A stretch of DNA of 64,000 nucleotides from assembly GCF_029873635.1 (NCBI RefSeq), contig NC_080422.1:7409764-7473763 (forward strand), read 5' to 3'. The DNA is from Malania oleifera (Eukaryota; Streptophyta; Magnoliopsida; Santalales; Ximeniaceae). The notes beneath the pieces are model-generated. The model was given only the letters and a program-made list of their open reading frames with translations. It ran no database searches and was not told the origin of the DNA. Each line of letters begins with the position of its first letter. Positions within the stretch are counted from its first letter, which is position 1. Positions 1 to 11,071 of this stretch are shown one piece after another. The position numbers and the translations under genes were made by a program.

Positions 1-1297
1 TTTTCCCCTTAATATCAACTGAACAACCCCGGAGTACCCTACTACATCTCACTGTTGACCCAGTCGATGTAGTAACTAATAATTCAATATCTAATGATTA
101 CGCGTCTGCCCTACATAATTTAACACACCCCAAAGACACGAACGAGTGTGTGGCTCCTGAATCAAATAATGCAATTACTTTAAAAGAAAGCATACTAACC
201 ATACTTGTCACCATGTCACCGGCTGCCTCAGCATCACCTGACGTCAAAGTAAATACCCTAGATGGAGCCATGTTCCTCTACTGGCCTCCACGTGGTGCCT
301 GATAACCTCCTCGGTATGGTTTGGGAGCCAGAGCAGCATCTGGTGGTGTAGGGCAATTTCGCACCAGATGTCCCCGTCTACCGCAGCGATAGCAGATAGC
401 TTTCCCTACTCGACACTCTCCCCAGTGTCTCCTCCCACATGCCTAACAGACAGGAGGATTCTGCACTGTCTGAACCTCATGATCCTCAATCTCCTGCCTC
501 CGTCCTCTACCGTAATTTCCTCTCCTCCACTGATCCGGCCTATGACTCTGCTGGTAGCCTAAAGATGCAGATCTCTTCTTCTGTCCCTACTCCTCTGCAT
601 CTATACGCTCACCAACCTCTGCTAAGGCTGCTCTGTCGACTAACTCAACAAAATCCTAGATCTTTAACATTACCACCTGCTTGAATATGCATCGCCCCAA
701 CCCCCTTTCAAACTGTCTGGCCTTTTTCGCCTCATCAGGAACAATATACAGAGCAAAACGAGAGAGCTCTATAAACCGTGCCGCATATTGCTGAATTGAT
801 AATTGTTCCTGCTTCAGACTTAGGAACTCTTCCACTTTAGCCTCCCTAACAGTAGCTGGAAAATACCTATCAAAGAATAACTCTTTAAATCGGTCCCACG
901 TCATAGTTATCAGTGTCATCCTCTACTGCTGTAGAAGTCTCACATCAGTCCACCACCTCTCGGCCTCTCCTATCAGTTTATAGGTGGCGAAGAGGACCCT
1001 CTGTTCTTTTGTACACTGCAAAACAGACAAGACTTTCTCAATCTCTTGCATCAAATTCTCGGCAGCTGTAGGATCTACTCCCCCTGAAAATGCTAGAGGA
1101 TTCATCTTTGTAAACTTCTCTATGGTACACCAATGGCCTGCAGACGGACCACCCTACTCTCTAGAGCTCCTAGCGATCTCAGTCATAACCTGCTAAGCCA
1201 AGCTACGTAGTACTGCATTGGAGTCAGTCTCGCCTGCACCCAAGGGCCCTGCCTTGTCACTCCCGCTTGCATGGGCACTACCTCCTCCTAGATCCAT
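1..1297 (-). pseudogene. gypsy gag-protease, broken, cut by window edge
   Basis: The start codon is the complement of CAT at 1295-1297, giving the family N-terminus MDLGGGSAHASG. Retrotransposon gag fragments follow at 1105-923 (PLAFSGGVDPTAAENLMQEI) and 919-656 (MTWDRFKELFFDRYFPATVR), separated by a frame break. A remnant of the zinc-knuckle region lies around 440-340. The aspartic protease signature FDSGATHSF reads intact at about 170-145, so protease begins just before the window ends. Gag would form the particle and protease would cut the polyprotein. Multiple stops and frameshifts make it a pseudogene. Confidence 0.8.
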
Positions 1298-1584
1298 CCT
1301 GAAAACAACAAACGTAACTTAGAACTCCTATTCTTATCATTTACCCACTTAACTTGACCTCTTATCTTAACAGTCTCTGCTTATTTCTAACCCCAGTCCT
1401 ACATTCTAGGAAAATAACCCGACAATAGTTTACTATGGTTTTCCTAAAATCGTTACCCCGGGAAAAACATAGAAACCACCACGGAAGTCCTACTCCTAGA
1501 CTATACAAAAAAACCTTAAATCATTTTCCTATACTTTGGTATTTTTTTCGCTGCACTCTAAAGTCTACAAAACCTAGCAACTTA

Positions 1585-1597
1585 GGCTCTGATACCA
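1585..1597 (-). other. Primer-binding site, tRNA-iMet type
   Basis: On the minus strand this reads TGGTATCAGAGCC, complementary to the 3' end of plant initiator methionine tRNA. It lies three bases inside the LTR edge at 1601, the expected place for first-strand priming. Confidence 0.85.
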
Positions 1598-1600
1598 AAC

Positions 1601-3510
1601 TGTGACGACCTGCTTATTTTACTATTTTTTTTCTTAATAATAAAAATTGATATAATAAACCCATCAAATCATAATCAACCTGAACCTGTGGGTACCAGGG
1701 ATACATCAGAGATACAATACGGAAGCCTAAGCAGTAGGAAACATAAAATTATATACATTCCATAATATCATTCAACATAATACCAGAGTTACTATAATCA
1801 TCATGTACATCCCAAAATAGTCAAAAACTAGTACTAGGGCCGTCGCCCGAAATCCATCTGACCCTTATCAAAACACCCTTCAGAAAGGGTAAATTAGTTG
1901 TAACTACCTCTGTAGAGCCTTCTCCGCTCTCCTATCTGGGGCTCCTAAAATGTTCATATAATTTGGGGTGTGACACCTCTCAGTAAGGGAAATAAACTAA
2001 TACTAATGTGTGGCAACATGAGTATTTCCGTGTTATACATAAAAGCATACATATGCATATTTAGCAAAACTGTCTGTATTATTTCTAGGAAAACATGTAT
2101 AATCATAGCATGGCAGAACATACTGGATTTTTATCAGCATAATTCATCTCATATAATAATAATACAAAAACAATCCTGGAAGGTCAGCTGGCTGGTGTCA
2201 TGTCTTACCCCCCACATGACTGGGTTGTGTGGTCTGAAGGCGAGACCTGACAATGGGTGGCTGACCACTGCTAAGTCAAAATAAATGTTTGTAAGTATGA
2301 TGGGTCTACCAGACCTGGTTCGTACACCAGGGGCACCAACACTTCAATAAACCACATCGACTATCCATCCTCACGCTACCCCGGACGACAATGATAAACA
2401 CAATATCATGATGATCATGAACACATAGCTACGGTACCGTGCAAGTGCAAGCCTAAACCAAGCCAACTAGGTTATGATAACATATAACATATTCCAAATT
2501 GTGATACATTGCTATTCCATAATAATAATTGTCAATTCAATATCATCATATCACATTTCATATACAACGTGAAAATCATCGGCTCGTACGCCGACTCAAT
2601 CACGGCCTGTACGCCGTATATCATATAAAAACTCTAGCCCCGTATGCCGGTTTATCATTGTAAAACTCTGTATCATTTAAAATTTTTCTAGAAAACAATA
2701 ATTCATAATAAATACTACTCATGCCATATAAAATGGGTATCATACATATTAAAACATATCGTTATTTACCGCTATATTTTCCAAACATAATGCATATATA
2801 TATATTCTTGAAATCAATGCTATAAGATTATACATATATTTTCATAAAACGACTAGCTTAGTTTATTCCCTTACCTGATTCCTGAAAAGTCCCTAAAACA
2901 ATCAATCCTACACCCGCTGGGTTCCCCGTTGAACACCCTGAAAATAACATCTCTCAGAACTAAACTTCAGTATTTCTTCGTATATAACATTTCCTATAGC
3001 TATGGTAAAGCCAAATTCCAAATAGAAAGTCTTAACTTGAATTTGGGATGAATTTTAAGCTCGTCCAACTAACGATCCACTCCAATAGATATGTAGAGAA
3101 CTTTTCCAAGAGTGTCGTGGTGTCCTCGGATCATCAATCTGGCGAGGAATGAGCCCAGGAATTAAGAGAGAAGGGGTGGGAATTGAAAAGGGAGAGAGAG
3201 AAGGGTATTACACATGAAATTCTGCTGAAAAATTGAGTTTAGTGCTATTTATACACTGGCCTTCGTCGAAGAGCCACGTTACTTCGTCGACGAGGTCAAG
3301 AAGAGAATTTGTCGATGAAATTCAGAGCTGAGCAAAATGGCCTCTCGGTATTTTTTCGTGGACGAAGCACACCCTCGTCGATGAGCCCAATATGTCACGT
3401 CGTCGACGAAGGCGAAGCGTTCGTCGACGAGGACCTGTTGTGCCCCCTTTTAATTTCCTTTTCTTCTTCTTCTTTATTATTTAAATACCATAATTCTTAG
3501 GGTCACTACA
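1601..3510 (-). repeat. 5' LTR of gypsy element at window start
   Basis: It has TG...CA ends (TGTGACGACC at 1601, GGTCACTACA ending 3510) that form an imperfect terminal inverted repeat. In element orientation it holds, in order: an array of TCGTCGACGA-type palindromes at about 3440-3255, a TATA-like TATAAATAG near 3255-3245, the conserved block around 2285-2198 (complement of the motif CCGCACAACCC), and a short GGCGTACGGGCC-type repeat around 2640-2580. At 1910 bp it belongs to the same long-LTR superfamily as the copies at 7191, 25254 and 57869. Confidence 0.85.
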
Positions 3511-4143
3511 GTATAAGAGTCGAACTAGTTATAGCGCATGGGCTAGAAGGCCTTGGGGAGGCCCCAGATAGGGTAGAGGCTACAGCCGAGCACTTGAGAG
3601 AAGGTTTCATCGGAGAGGTGAATGAGGGTTCCTTATATGGTGGAGTATGCAGAAATTCCTTGACGGTACAGAACAAATTAGCGTAAAACTCACGGACTAG
3701 CTCCTCATAAATGAGCTCCCCCAAATCGAAGAGGCCATCCCATCCAACAGTTTGGATTTTGGATAATAACTTGGGGAAGTGAAGTTGAAGGAACGCGGAT
3801 GGCATGATCTTACCATGGACAATGTGCCGCTTAGAGATATCATTGTGATAATGATAGGCAGCCTCCACGAACACAAATCACGAATCAATGTCAATGGGGG
3901 CCAGATGGGGTTGGTCGGTAGGTGGAGGGTGAGAAGACCCTTTTTCGGTCTCAATTTGGAGAACTTGCCGTTTGGGGCGGGGAGCTATGTGAGGGAGAGA
4001 AGGAAACTCTGAGACGGCGGGCGAACTTGGTGTCAGTGGTGGAGTGCGATTGCGTGTGGGTGCGAGGGAAGGAAAATGGTGGGTAGGATGAGTGGGATGG
4101 CGGGAGAGAGTTTGGTGCGAGGGAGGAAGGAAGAGGGCTTCAT
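3511..4143 (-). pseudogene. Extra ORF region downstream of copia pol
   Basis: Reading down from an ATG at 4143-4141 there is a Ser/Pro-rich N-terminal stretch, then, after a frame break and a stop near 3875, an open stretch of 122 codons (3874-3506) with segments SKRHIVHGKIMPSAFLQL and LGELIYEELVREFYANL. The last motif resembles an uncharacterised family of plant transposon-associated proteins (the Pfam putative plant transposon protein family with ...PxLVREFYANL), recalled from family knowledge rather than searched. It lies beyond RNase H, where some copia lineages (SIRE-like) carry an extra envelope-like ORF, but nothing here shows an envelope. Its function is unknown. Confidence 0.45.
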
Positions 4144-4229
4144 AGGGGCGAGAGGATGGAGAGGGGTTGAAGGCTTGGGGTTAGGGCTTGAAAAAGATCG
4201 CGGTTGGCTAGCTCATATTTGAAATGTCC

Positions 4230-4345
4230 TAACAGTTTTCGTCGACAAGGTTATAAGCAATTTCAGTGACAAAACCCTTGTATTCATCGACGAAGACCTT
4301 ATACTTCTCAGCGACAAATCCTTTGTGTTCGTCAATGAGGCCAGT
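4230..4345. repeat. Degenerate TCGTCGACGA-type array
   Basis: Four or five imperfect units, for example TTCGTCGACAAGG at 4240, TTCATCGACGAAGACC at 4285 and TTCGTCAATGAGG at 4328, spaced by about 25-45 bases. They lie between the end of copia RNase H and the extra ORF. The same unit is found in LTR promoters elsewhere in the window; here it is outside a recognised LTR. Confidence 0.65.
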
Positions 4346-4375
4346 GAGAAAAGTTGAGGTTCACATGCCTAGGGC

Positions 4376-6704
4376 ATGCTGGATTTTATTGAATCTTTCT
4401 TCATTAAGAGGTTTTGTTAAGATATCAGCTAGCTGATTTTCAGTAGGAACGTAAACTAACTCAACACCCCCCTTTTGAACATGATCTCGAATAAAATGGT
4501 GTCGTATCTCGATATGTTTGGTCCTAAAGTGCAAGCACAGGTTTTTTGAGATGTTGATGGTACTAGTGTTATCACAATAAATTAGAGCACCCTTGATTAA
4601 AACTTTGAAATTCTCAAGCTGTTATCCCGGCTGCAATGTATTTGACCTCGGTGGTTGAGAGAGCAACAAAGGTTTGCTTTTTGCAAAACCATGACACAAG
4701 TGAATGTCCTAGGAAGTCACATGTTCCACTAGTTCTTTTTTTTTTTTTTTTTTGGGTTTTGCAACCTCCATAGTCAGCATCTAAGTAGCAAGTTAGATCA
4801 AAGGGAGCATTCTTAGGGTAAAAAAGTCCTAAGTCATGTGTTCCTACTAAGTACCTAAAAATTCTCTTGATGGCATGAAGATGAGACTCTTTCAGACATG
4901 ATTGGAATCTAGTGCATAAACAAACACCGAACATGATATCAAGTCTGCTAGAAGTGAGATATAATAGACTTCCAATCATTTCGCGGTAAAGCTTTTGGTC
5001 AACATTCTTCCCTTTTTCATCGGTGTCAAGTTTCGTAGTGATGCTCATAGGGGTTACTTTAGATTTTCCCATTTCAAGACCAAACTTCCTAAGCATGTCC
5101 TTAACGTATTTGGCTTGATTAATAAAAATTCAGTGTTTCATTTGTTTTATTTGCAACCCTAGGAAGAAGGTTAATTCACCCATCATACTCATCTCAAATG
5201 TTTTCTGCATGGTTTGGGCAAATTCTTGACACAAAGTCTCAATTGTAGCACCAACAATGATATCATCTACATAAATTCGTATGACTAACATATCATTTTC
5301 TTTATATTTTAAGAATAATGTAGTGTCAAATTTACCTCTTGTGAACCCATCTTCTAGGAGAAATTTGCTTAAATGTTCATATCATGCTCTTGGTGCTTGT
5401 TTAAGTCTATAAAGGGCTTTTGAGAGTTTGTATACATATTCAGGATGTGTGTGGCTCTCAAATCCTGGAGATTACTTGACATAGACTTCTTCATTTATGT
5501 ATCCATTTAAAAACGCACTTTTTACATCCATTTGAAATAGTTTAAAGTCTTTGTAGCAAGCAAATGCAAGTAACATCCTAATAGCTTCTAGTCTTGCCAC
5601 AGGGGCATAAGTTTCATCATAGTCAATACCTTTTTGTTGGTTATACCCTTGAGCCACTAATCTAACTTTGTTTCTAACAATATTGCCATCTTCATCTTTT
5701 TTATTCCTAAACACCCATTTTGTGCCTATTATAGTAGTGTTTTTGGGTTTTGGAACTAAGTCCCATACTTTGTTTCTTTCAAATTGTTCTAGTTCTTCTT
5801 GCATGACATTGATCCCTTCCTTAAAGTTCTTAGGTTCTAGATGGGATACGAAAGCTATATGATTGCATCCACTTTGTAAGTGAGATCTAGTGCTAATTCC
5901 TTGGGATGGACTACCTATGATAAGGTCAGTTGGGTGATTCCTAACAAATTTTCAAGCTCCAGGGAGTTTGTAATTTTATTTTCCTGGTTCCCTAGACTTT
6001 TCATAAGGTGATGATTCTTGATGATCAATTTTTGTGTCTTGACAGTTTTTATCTTGATCATTATTTATCTTAAGTTGCTCAAGTTCCTTTTCAATTCTAA
6101 TATTGGTGACTTGATCATCTTCTTCCATGTTAACATTTGTTTTGGATGTGTGAGGGTCAGTTTCATATAAAACAACGTGTGTTGATTCTTGAATAGTTTC
6201 AGTTCGTTTGTTAAACACTCTATATCCTTTGCTATTCATGGCATATCCTATAATGATTCCCTCATCGGATTTTGAACCAAAATTTTCCAGATGATCTCTA
6301 TCATTTAATATGAAACATTTGCATCCAAAAACCTTAAAGTGTAAAATGTTTAGTTTTCTACCCTTCCATATCTTGTATGGAGTTTTTCCTATTTTGGATC
6401 TAATGATGACGCAATTACTAACATAGAAAGCTGTGCTAACGGCTTTGCCCTAGAAATATTTTGGAAGATTATGTTCGTTAAGCATTGTCCTAGCCATTTC
6501 TTGGAGTGTTCGATTTTTTCTTTCAATAACTCTATTTTTTTGTGGAGTTTTTGGTGCAGAGAAGTTGTGTGAATAGCCATTTTCATTATAAAATTATTCC
6601 AGTTCTACGTTTCTAAATTTTTCTTCCGCTATGACTCCTAATGTGAACAATTGACATGCCCTTTTCATTTTGAATTTTTCCACAAAAATGGATGAAGACA
6701 TTAC
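4376..6704 (-). pseudogene. Copia pol, distal half (integrase end, RT, RNase H)
   Basis: Integrase C-terminal part at 6704-6389, with degenerate forms of the HNFSAPKTPQ and ERKNRTLQEM motifs. A connecting region with NSKGYRVFNKRT lies at 6239-5976. Reverse transcriptase at 5804-5472 shows GTKWVFRNKKDEDGNI, RLVAQGYNQQKGIDYDETYA and MDVKSAFLNG. RNase H at 5096-4614 shows LYREMIGSLLYLTSSRLD and ALSTTEVKYIAA, with its end (ADILTKPL region) decaying to about 4380. A poly-T run at 4739-4754 and several stops break it. This half would copy the RNA and remove it from the hybrid. Domain order INT-RT-RH identifies copia rather than gypsy. Confidence 0.88.
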
Positions 6705-9214
6705 TGTTGGCCTTACAAGGCTTAAAATCTTGTTATCTTGTTTTGATGCTAACAAACAAGTGAACTTTAATGTATTTGTGTGAGTAATATTATTTCAGGG
6801 CTCATATATATGAGAAAGTAAGGTCAAAGTGCTCACAAGGATCAAATGAAACTTTAAAGACCAAAGCATGGATTTAAGGATGATATATTAAACCTTGAAG
6901 AGTATGAGGACATGAATGAGTTGTTGAAAGTCAAGGAATATTAAAGTCAAAAGAGCCAAAGAAAGGCAAAGTGAGAAAGCTCAAAGAAGATGGAAGCTTG
7001 AAGAAAAGATGGACTCAATCCAAGGACAAAGCATGAAGACTCAAGAACCTAGAATGTTAATGTCTTAGAAGTCTCATGTAAGTGCTTTAATGTTTAAAAT
7101 ATCGTTTGAAATATTTTGAAACTCTCAGGTTAATTTCTTAGACCTAGATATCTTTTAAAATATTTGGAAAATATTTTTATAAGGCCAAAATGTAATGACC
7201 TGCTTAATTAACTGATTTTTTTTCCACTGTAATAATTATCATACTCTGATACCATAACATAATCCTAAGCAGCGAGAAGCATAATCATATAAACAAAACC
7301 TAAACCATTACATATAATACCAGAGTTCTAAAATGTTTTGCAAAATATACAACATAACTGTATCCCCAAAAATTGCCCTCAACTAGCTAGGGTTACACAA
7401 AATCATTCCCAAAAATGATACTCACTCTCTGATGGGGCACTACAGATGCCCTCTATTTGCGAGCCTGATCTGCTCGCCTACCTGGATCACCTGAAAAATA
7501 TATCAACACTGGGATGAGCCAACGCTCAGTAAAAGAAAATATGCTATTACTAGTGTGTGGCAAATGAGCTACTACATATCATGAAATCTGTTTCATATAA
7601 ACATGAATAACTGAGTACAAAAGTATAGTACAAATAATAAAACACACCACCCCTTTCCCCTATTGCTTAACATATCAGTATTATGGTTATAATTCAAAAT
7701 AATTCTAGTGTATATAGTAGGATCTCTGTTTCTGTAAATTAATACGTAAGTAATAGTAACTAAAACTGTTCCCTGTGGCTATCTATGTCATGACATGCCC
7801 CTCATGATGAGGTTGTGTGGCTCGTAGGCTAGATTTACCCTGGTTGGCCAACCAGGAATAAATCACTAAACTCCGTTAGTCGACCTGCTCACCTCAACCC
7901 ATATCTGGATGAGGAGCCTAACCTCTTCAAGGGCCTAGGTGGTCGAACGTACTACGTATATCTGAATAGGTGGTTGCACTCATATAGTAACATAGTATCT
8001 GTAGCAATGGTACTGTGCTCTGTAGCTGCAAGTCCAACAGGGTCTGATATCGTATAATATATTTCTATATACATGTCTATTTGATTTACCATGATTCTGA
8101 AGTACTAAAATAACCATGATACTGCATAACGTACTGAAATCTGAATAATCATAATATGGAACTGCATATTCGTAATATTGGAATTCGTGTTATCATGGTA
8201 CTGAAATTCATAAGATCATGGTACTGAAATATCGTAAAATCATGGTATTGAAATTCATATAATCATGGTACTAAAATGCGTATAATCATAATACTGAAAT
8301 TCGTAAAATCATGAAACCAAATTCATAAACATATCCCCGTACCATATACATAATGTAACGTCCCTCAATTTCTTAACATAAAATATCACATAATAAATAA
8401 AATGGTCAACCCGAACCCGTGGGTAGCGGGGACACCTGTCATACACAGCGGAAAACCTAGCAGCAGTACACATAAAATCTCAAACATCCAGTCATAAAAT
8501 ATAATACCAGAGCATTCTATACATCCTCACATACATCAAAATATCTTTAGGGTCAAACACAAAATAATTCTAACCCTAGTACAAAATCTTACCCTCCTCA
8601 CGGGGTAATCTCACTAATCTCAATGGCGGCCTTGACCCGCCGGTCTCTCAGGGACTCCTGAAAAATGTAATAATATTGGGGGTGAGACACTTCTCAGTAA
8701 GGGAAAATAAACTAAATACAGCTGTGTGGCAACATGAATATTTAATGCATTTATACGTATATAGTACATTTCATAACTCCATAAACATCATCATATCATA
8801 CTGGGTAAACATATATTTTCACATTTGTTAATAATTCATATCATACATAAAATCATTTGTTATAACTATAGTACTAAAAATAAACACAGGATGACTAGCT
8901 AGCTGGTGTCATGTATTACCCCCCATGACGGGTTGTGCAGCCCGAAGGCGGGACCCGACAATGGCTGGCCGACCACTGCCGAATCAAATATGTCTGTAAG
9001 TACGATGAGCCCGCCACACCCTGGTCCGGACTGCCAGGTGGACGTCCACACTCTATTGAAAGCCACATCGACTATCCATCTCCCATCCCCTCGTGGGACG
9101 GTAGCACTAATAAGGCCTCGTGCCAAAAGGAACCCATAGCTACGGTACCGAGCTCCTGGTCTGAACTAAACTAACATCCTAGTTGTGAAAACATATAATA
9201 CATGATCATACGTA

Positions 9215-9450
9215 ACATCATTACGGCCTCGTGCCGAAAACATAGATACGGCCTCGCGCCGAAATCATACATATGGCCTCGCGCCAAAATCATAGTAAAT
9301 ATGGCCTCGCGCCAATAATATAAATACGGCCTCGTGCCGATAGCATAGATTCGGCCTCGTGCCGATAACATAAATACATGACCTCGCGCCAATAACATAA
9401 ATATGGCCTCGTGCCGATAACGTAAATATATGGCCTCGCGCCAAAATTGT
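9215..9450. repeat. Tandem array of GGCCTCGCGCC units in LTR
   Basis: About ten units of 22-28 bp, each with a core such as ATGGCCTCGCGCCAAAATCA or ACGGCCTCGTGCCGATAACA. The core GGCCTCGCGCC/GGC-(N)-GCC is nearly palindromic and is kept while the AT-rich linker drifts in length. An equivalent array in the other LTR is at 16742-16977. Confidence 0.85.
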
Positions 9451-10508
9451 TTCAGGTATATATATACTGAAAATACATCATTTATCACAACATAACTCAT
9501 ATTTCCATAAATGCTTGGTTCGTAAAATCTTTCACATCATAATACATTTCACATAAAATAATATTCATGCCACACATATGCTGTTAAAAGTCATACTTCA
9601 TATTCTAAAAACGTGAATTATTTACATCTCATACATACATATACATTTTAATCATCATAGCAGTATTTTTCTCAATCGTACATTTCATGCGTAATACACA
9701 ATATAACATATGCTTTTCTGAAAATAAATTTACTCATAATCAATAATAATTTGTATGAAAAATTACTGCTTTAGTTTATTCCCTTACCTGACTATTAAGA
9801 AATTCCTTAGGACCCAAAATTTCACGCCCTTGGCGCCCGAAATTTAATTCCTGCAATTTACATTTTTCCCCAGATTAATTAATCTATTTCTCCAAAATAA
9901 TACTCATATAGCCTTCCTTAGGCTCCATATACCTCAAATTAATATTTAAACTATTATTTAATATCCCTACTTAATTTTTCAAATTTTGCCTGCGGGTCCC
10001 AAAATTACACCCGCGGCGCTCACCTGAGCCCTAAATTTCAGAAATCCTATTTCAGTCGCAGATGCTTAATATTTTAGCATTTCTAAATTAATGCTAATTA
10101 ATTAAAAATAAGCCCCTTAATAATCGCCGCACCCCAAATTTGGAGTTTTGGCCCGACACCCCCACGAGAATTCCGTCCCACTAGACTTGTAGAGAATCAT
10201 CCCTAGATTCTTGTGGTGGTGTCCGTTCGTCAATTGGACTTATATTTTGCAAGAAATTAAAGAAAAAGGGGGAAATGGCTTACCCCAGGGAATATGCCTA
10301 CGCCGCTCCTACCATCGATCCGCTCTAGTAGAAATGACAGCAGCAGCGAATGGAGTCCAGTGGTATCTTCAGATTTTCGATCGGGCGAAAATCCGTTGCG
10401 AAATCGAGGAGAGAGGGAGAGAGAACGTGAGGAGAGAGAGAAGACCTGCGCTGTTGCAGGAAAAAGGAAATAAAAGAAGAAGAAAAGAAAGAAGAAGAAG
10501 AAAAAGAA

Positions 10509-10533
10509 ATCCTGAAGCTGGAAGCTTCAGGAT
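10509..10533. repeat. Perfect 11-bp-stem hairpin in LTR
   Basis: ATCCTGAAGCT, loop GGA, AGCTTCAGGAT. The same hairpin is at 18051-18075 in the partner LTR. It separates a (GAA)n purine tract from the AT-rich LTR end, and lies about 300 bp downstream of the LTR start in element orientation. Confidence 0.8.
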
Positions 10534-10825
10534 GTAATAATGTTAATAATAATAATAATAATAAATATATATTTAATTAATATTAATAATAATATATTTT
10601 ATTAAAAAAATAAAAAAAATAAAAATAAATTTTAATTACTTTTTTTTTTCTTTTTCTTTTAAAGTCGATTAATTAATTAATTTTTTTTTCTTTTTTTTTA
10701 TTCGTTTAATAATTAATTAATTAATAATAATTATTATTTTTAATTATTTATTTTTATTTTTATTTTTATTTATTTTTTTGAAATCAATCCACTAATATTT
10801 TATATCTCTTTTTGGGGTTTTTACA

Positions 10826-10838
10826 TTCTCCCCACCTT
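10826..10838 (-). other. Polypurine tract of young gypsy
   Basis: On the minus strand AAGGTGGGGAGAA directly precedes the 3' LTR at 10825. This is the expected second-strand primer. The nearby minus-strand text also matches the region before the 3' LTR of the gypsy at 25254-34267. Confidence 0.8.
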
Positions 10839-11071
10839 ATAAAAATTTCGTCCTCGAAATTTGCCATTCCCCTATTTCCCTTTCTTAGCGAAAACACTTT
10901 TTATTTTTATTGATTACCCTCACTTATGGCAGAGGAATACCGTGGTTACAATGAGGGCTCTGGGAGATTACAACTAGTCAAAATTCTCCCAAAACCATTC
11001 ATGTTTCAAAACTAAAAACTTTATCTATCTTATGTTACACTATACAAATAAAAACTACAACAATATTCCAT

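Larger units (their letters stand above)
1..3510 (-). mobile_element. Ty3/gypsy (chromovirus, Tekay-like) element, 5' part
   Basis: Read on the minus strand this is LTR (3510-1601), primer-binding site, untranslated leader and gag running into protease, then the window edge. Its gag is closely similar to that of the young gypsy at 8354-18365, which carries a chromodomain integrase, hence the clade call. The right end is the LTR terminus at 3510; the duplicated target would be GTATA at 3511-3515, but the other end is outside the window so it cannot be confirmed. The gag is broken by stops and frameshifts, so this copy is dead. It abuts and probably interrupts the 3' end of the copia element that starts at 3511. 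Confidence 0.85.
8354..10825 (-). repeat. 3' LTR of young gypsy
   Basis: Begins TGTAACGTCC and ends GGTTTTTACA; 2472 bp. Contains the GGCCTCGCGCC tandem array (9215-9450), the conserved block with complement of CCGCACAACCC (8906-8980), an 11-bp-stem hairpin (10509-10533) and an extremely AT-rich terminal 290 bp (10534-10825). Short reading frames inside it, up to about 110 codons, exist in both LTRs and look like by-products of the repeats. Confidence 0.95.

Noticed and set aside
3309..3500. 63-codon plus-strand frame in the first LTR
   Set aside because: Translates the palindrome array of the LTR on the antisense strand; no independent support.
9171..9500. 109-codon open frame on the minus strand (and its copy at 16698-17027)
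   Set aside because: It reads through the GGCCTCGCGCC tandem array, is found in both LTRs only because they are copies, and its protein is a simple repeat of the array.
10211..10537. 108-codon Arg/Lys-rich frame in the LTR (copy at 17738-18079)
   Set aside because: Its C-terminal half is a translated (GAA)n run whose length differs between LTRs; no coding signature.
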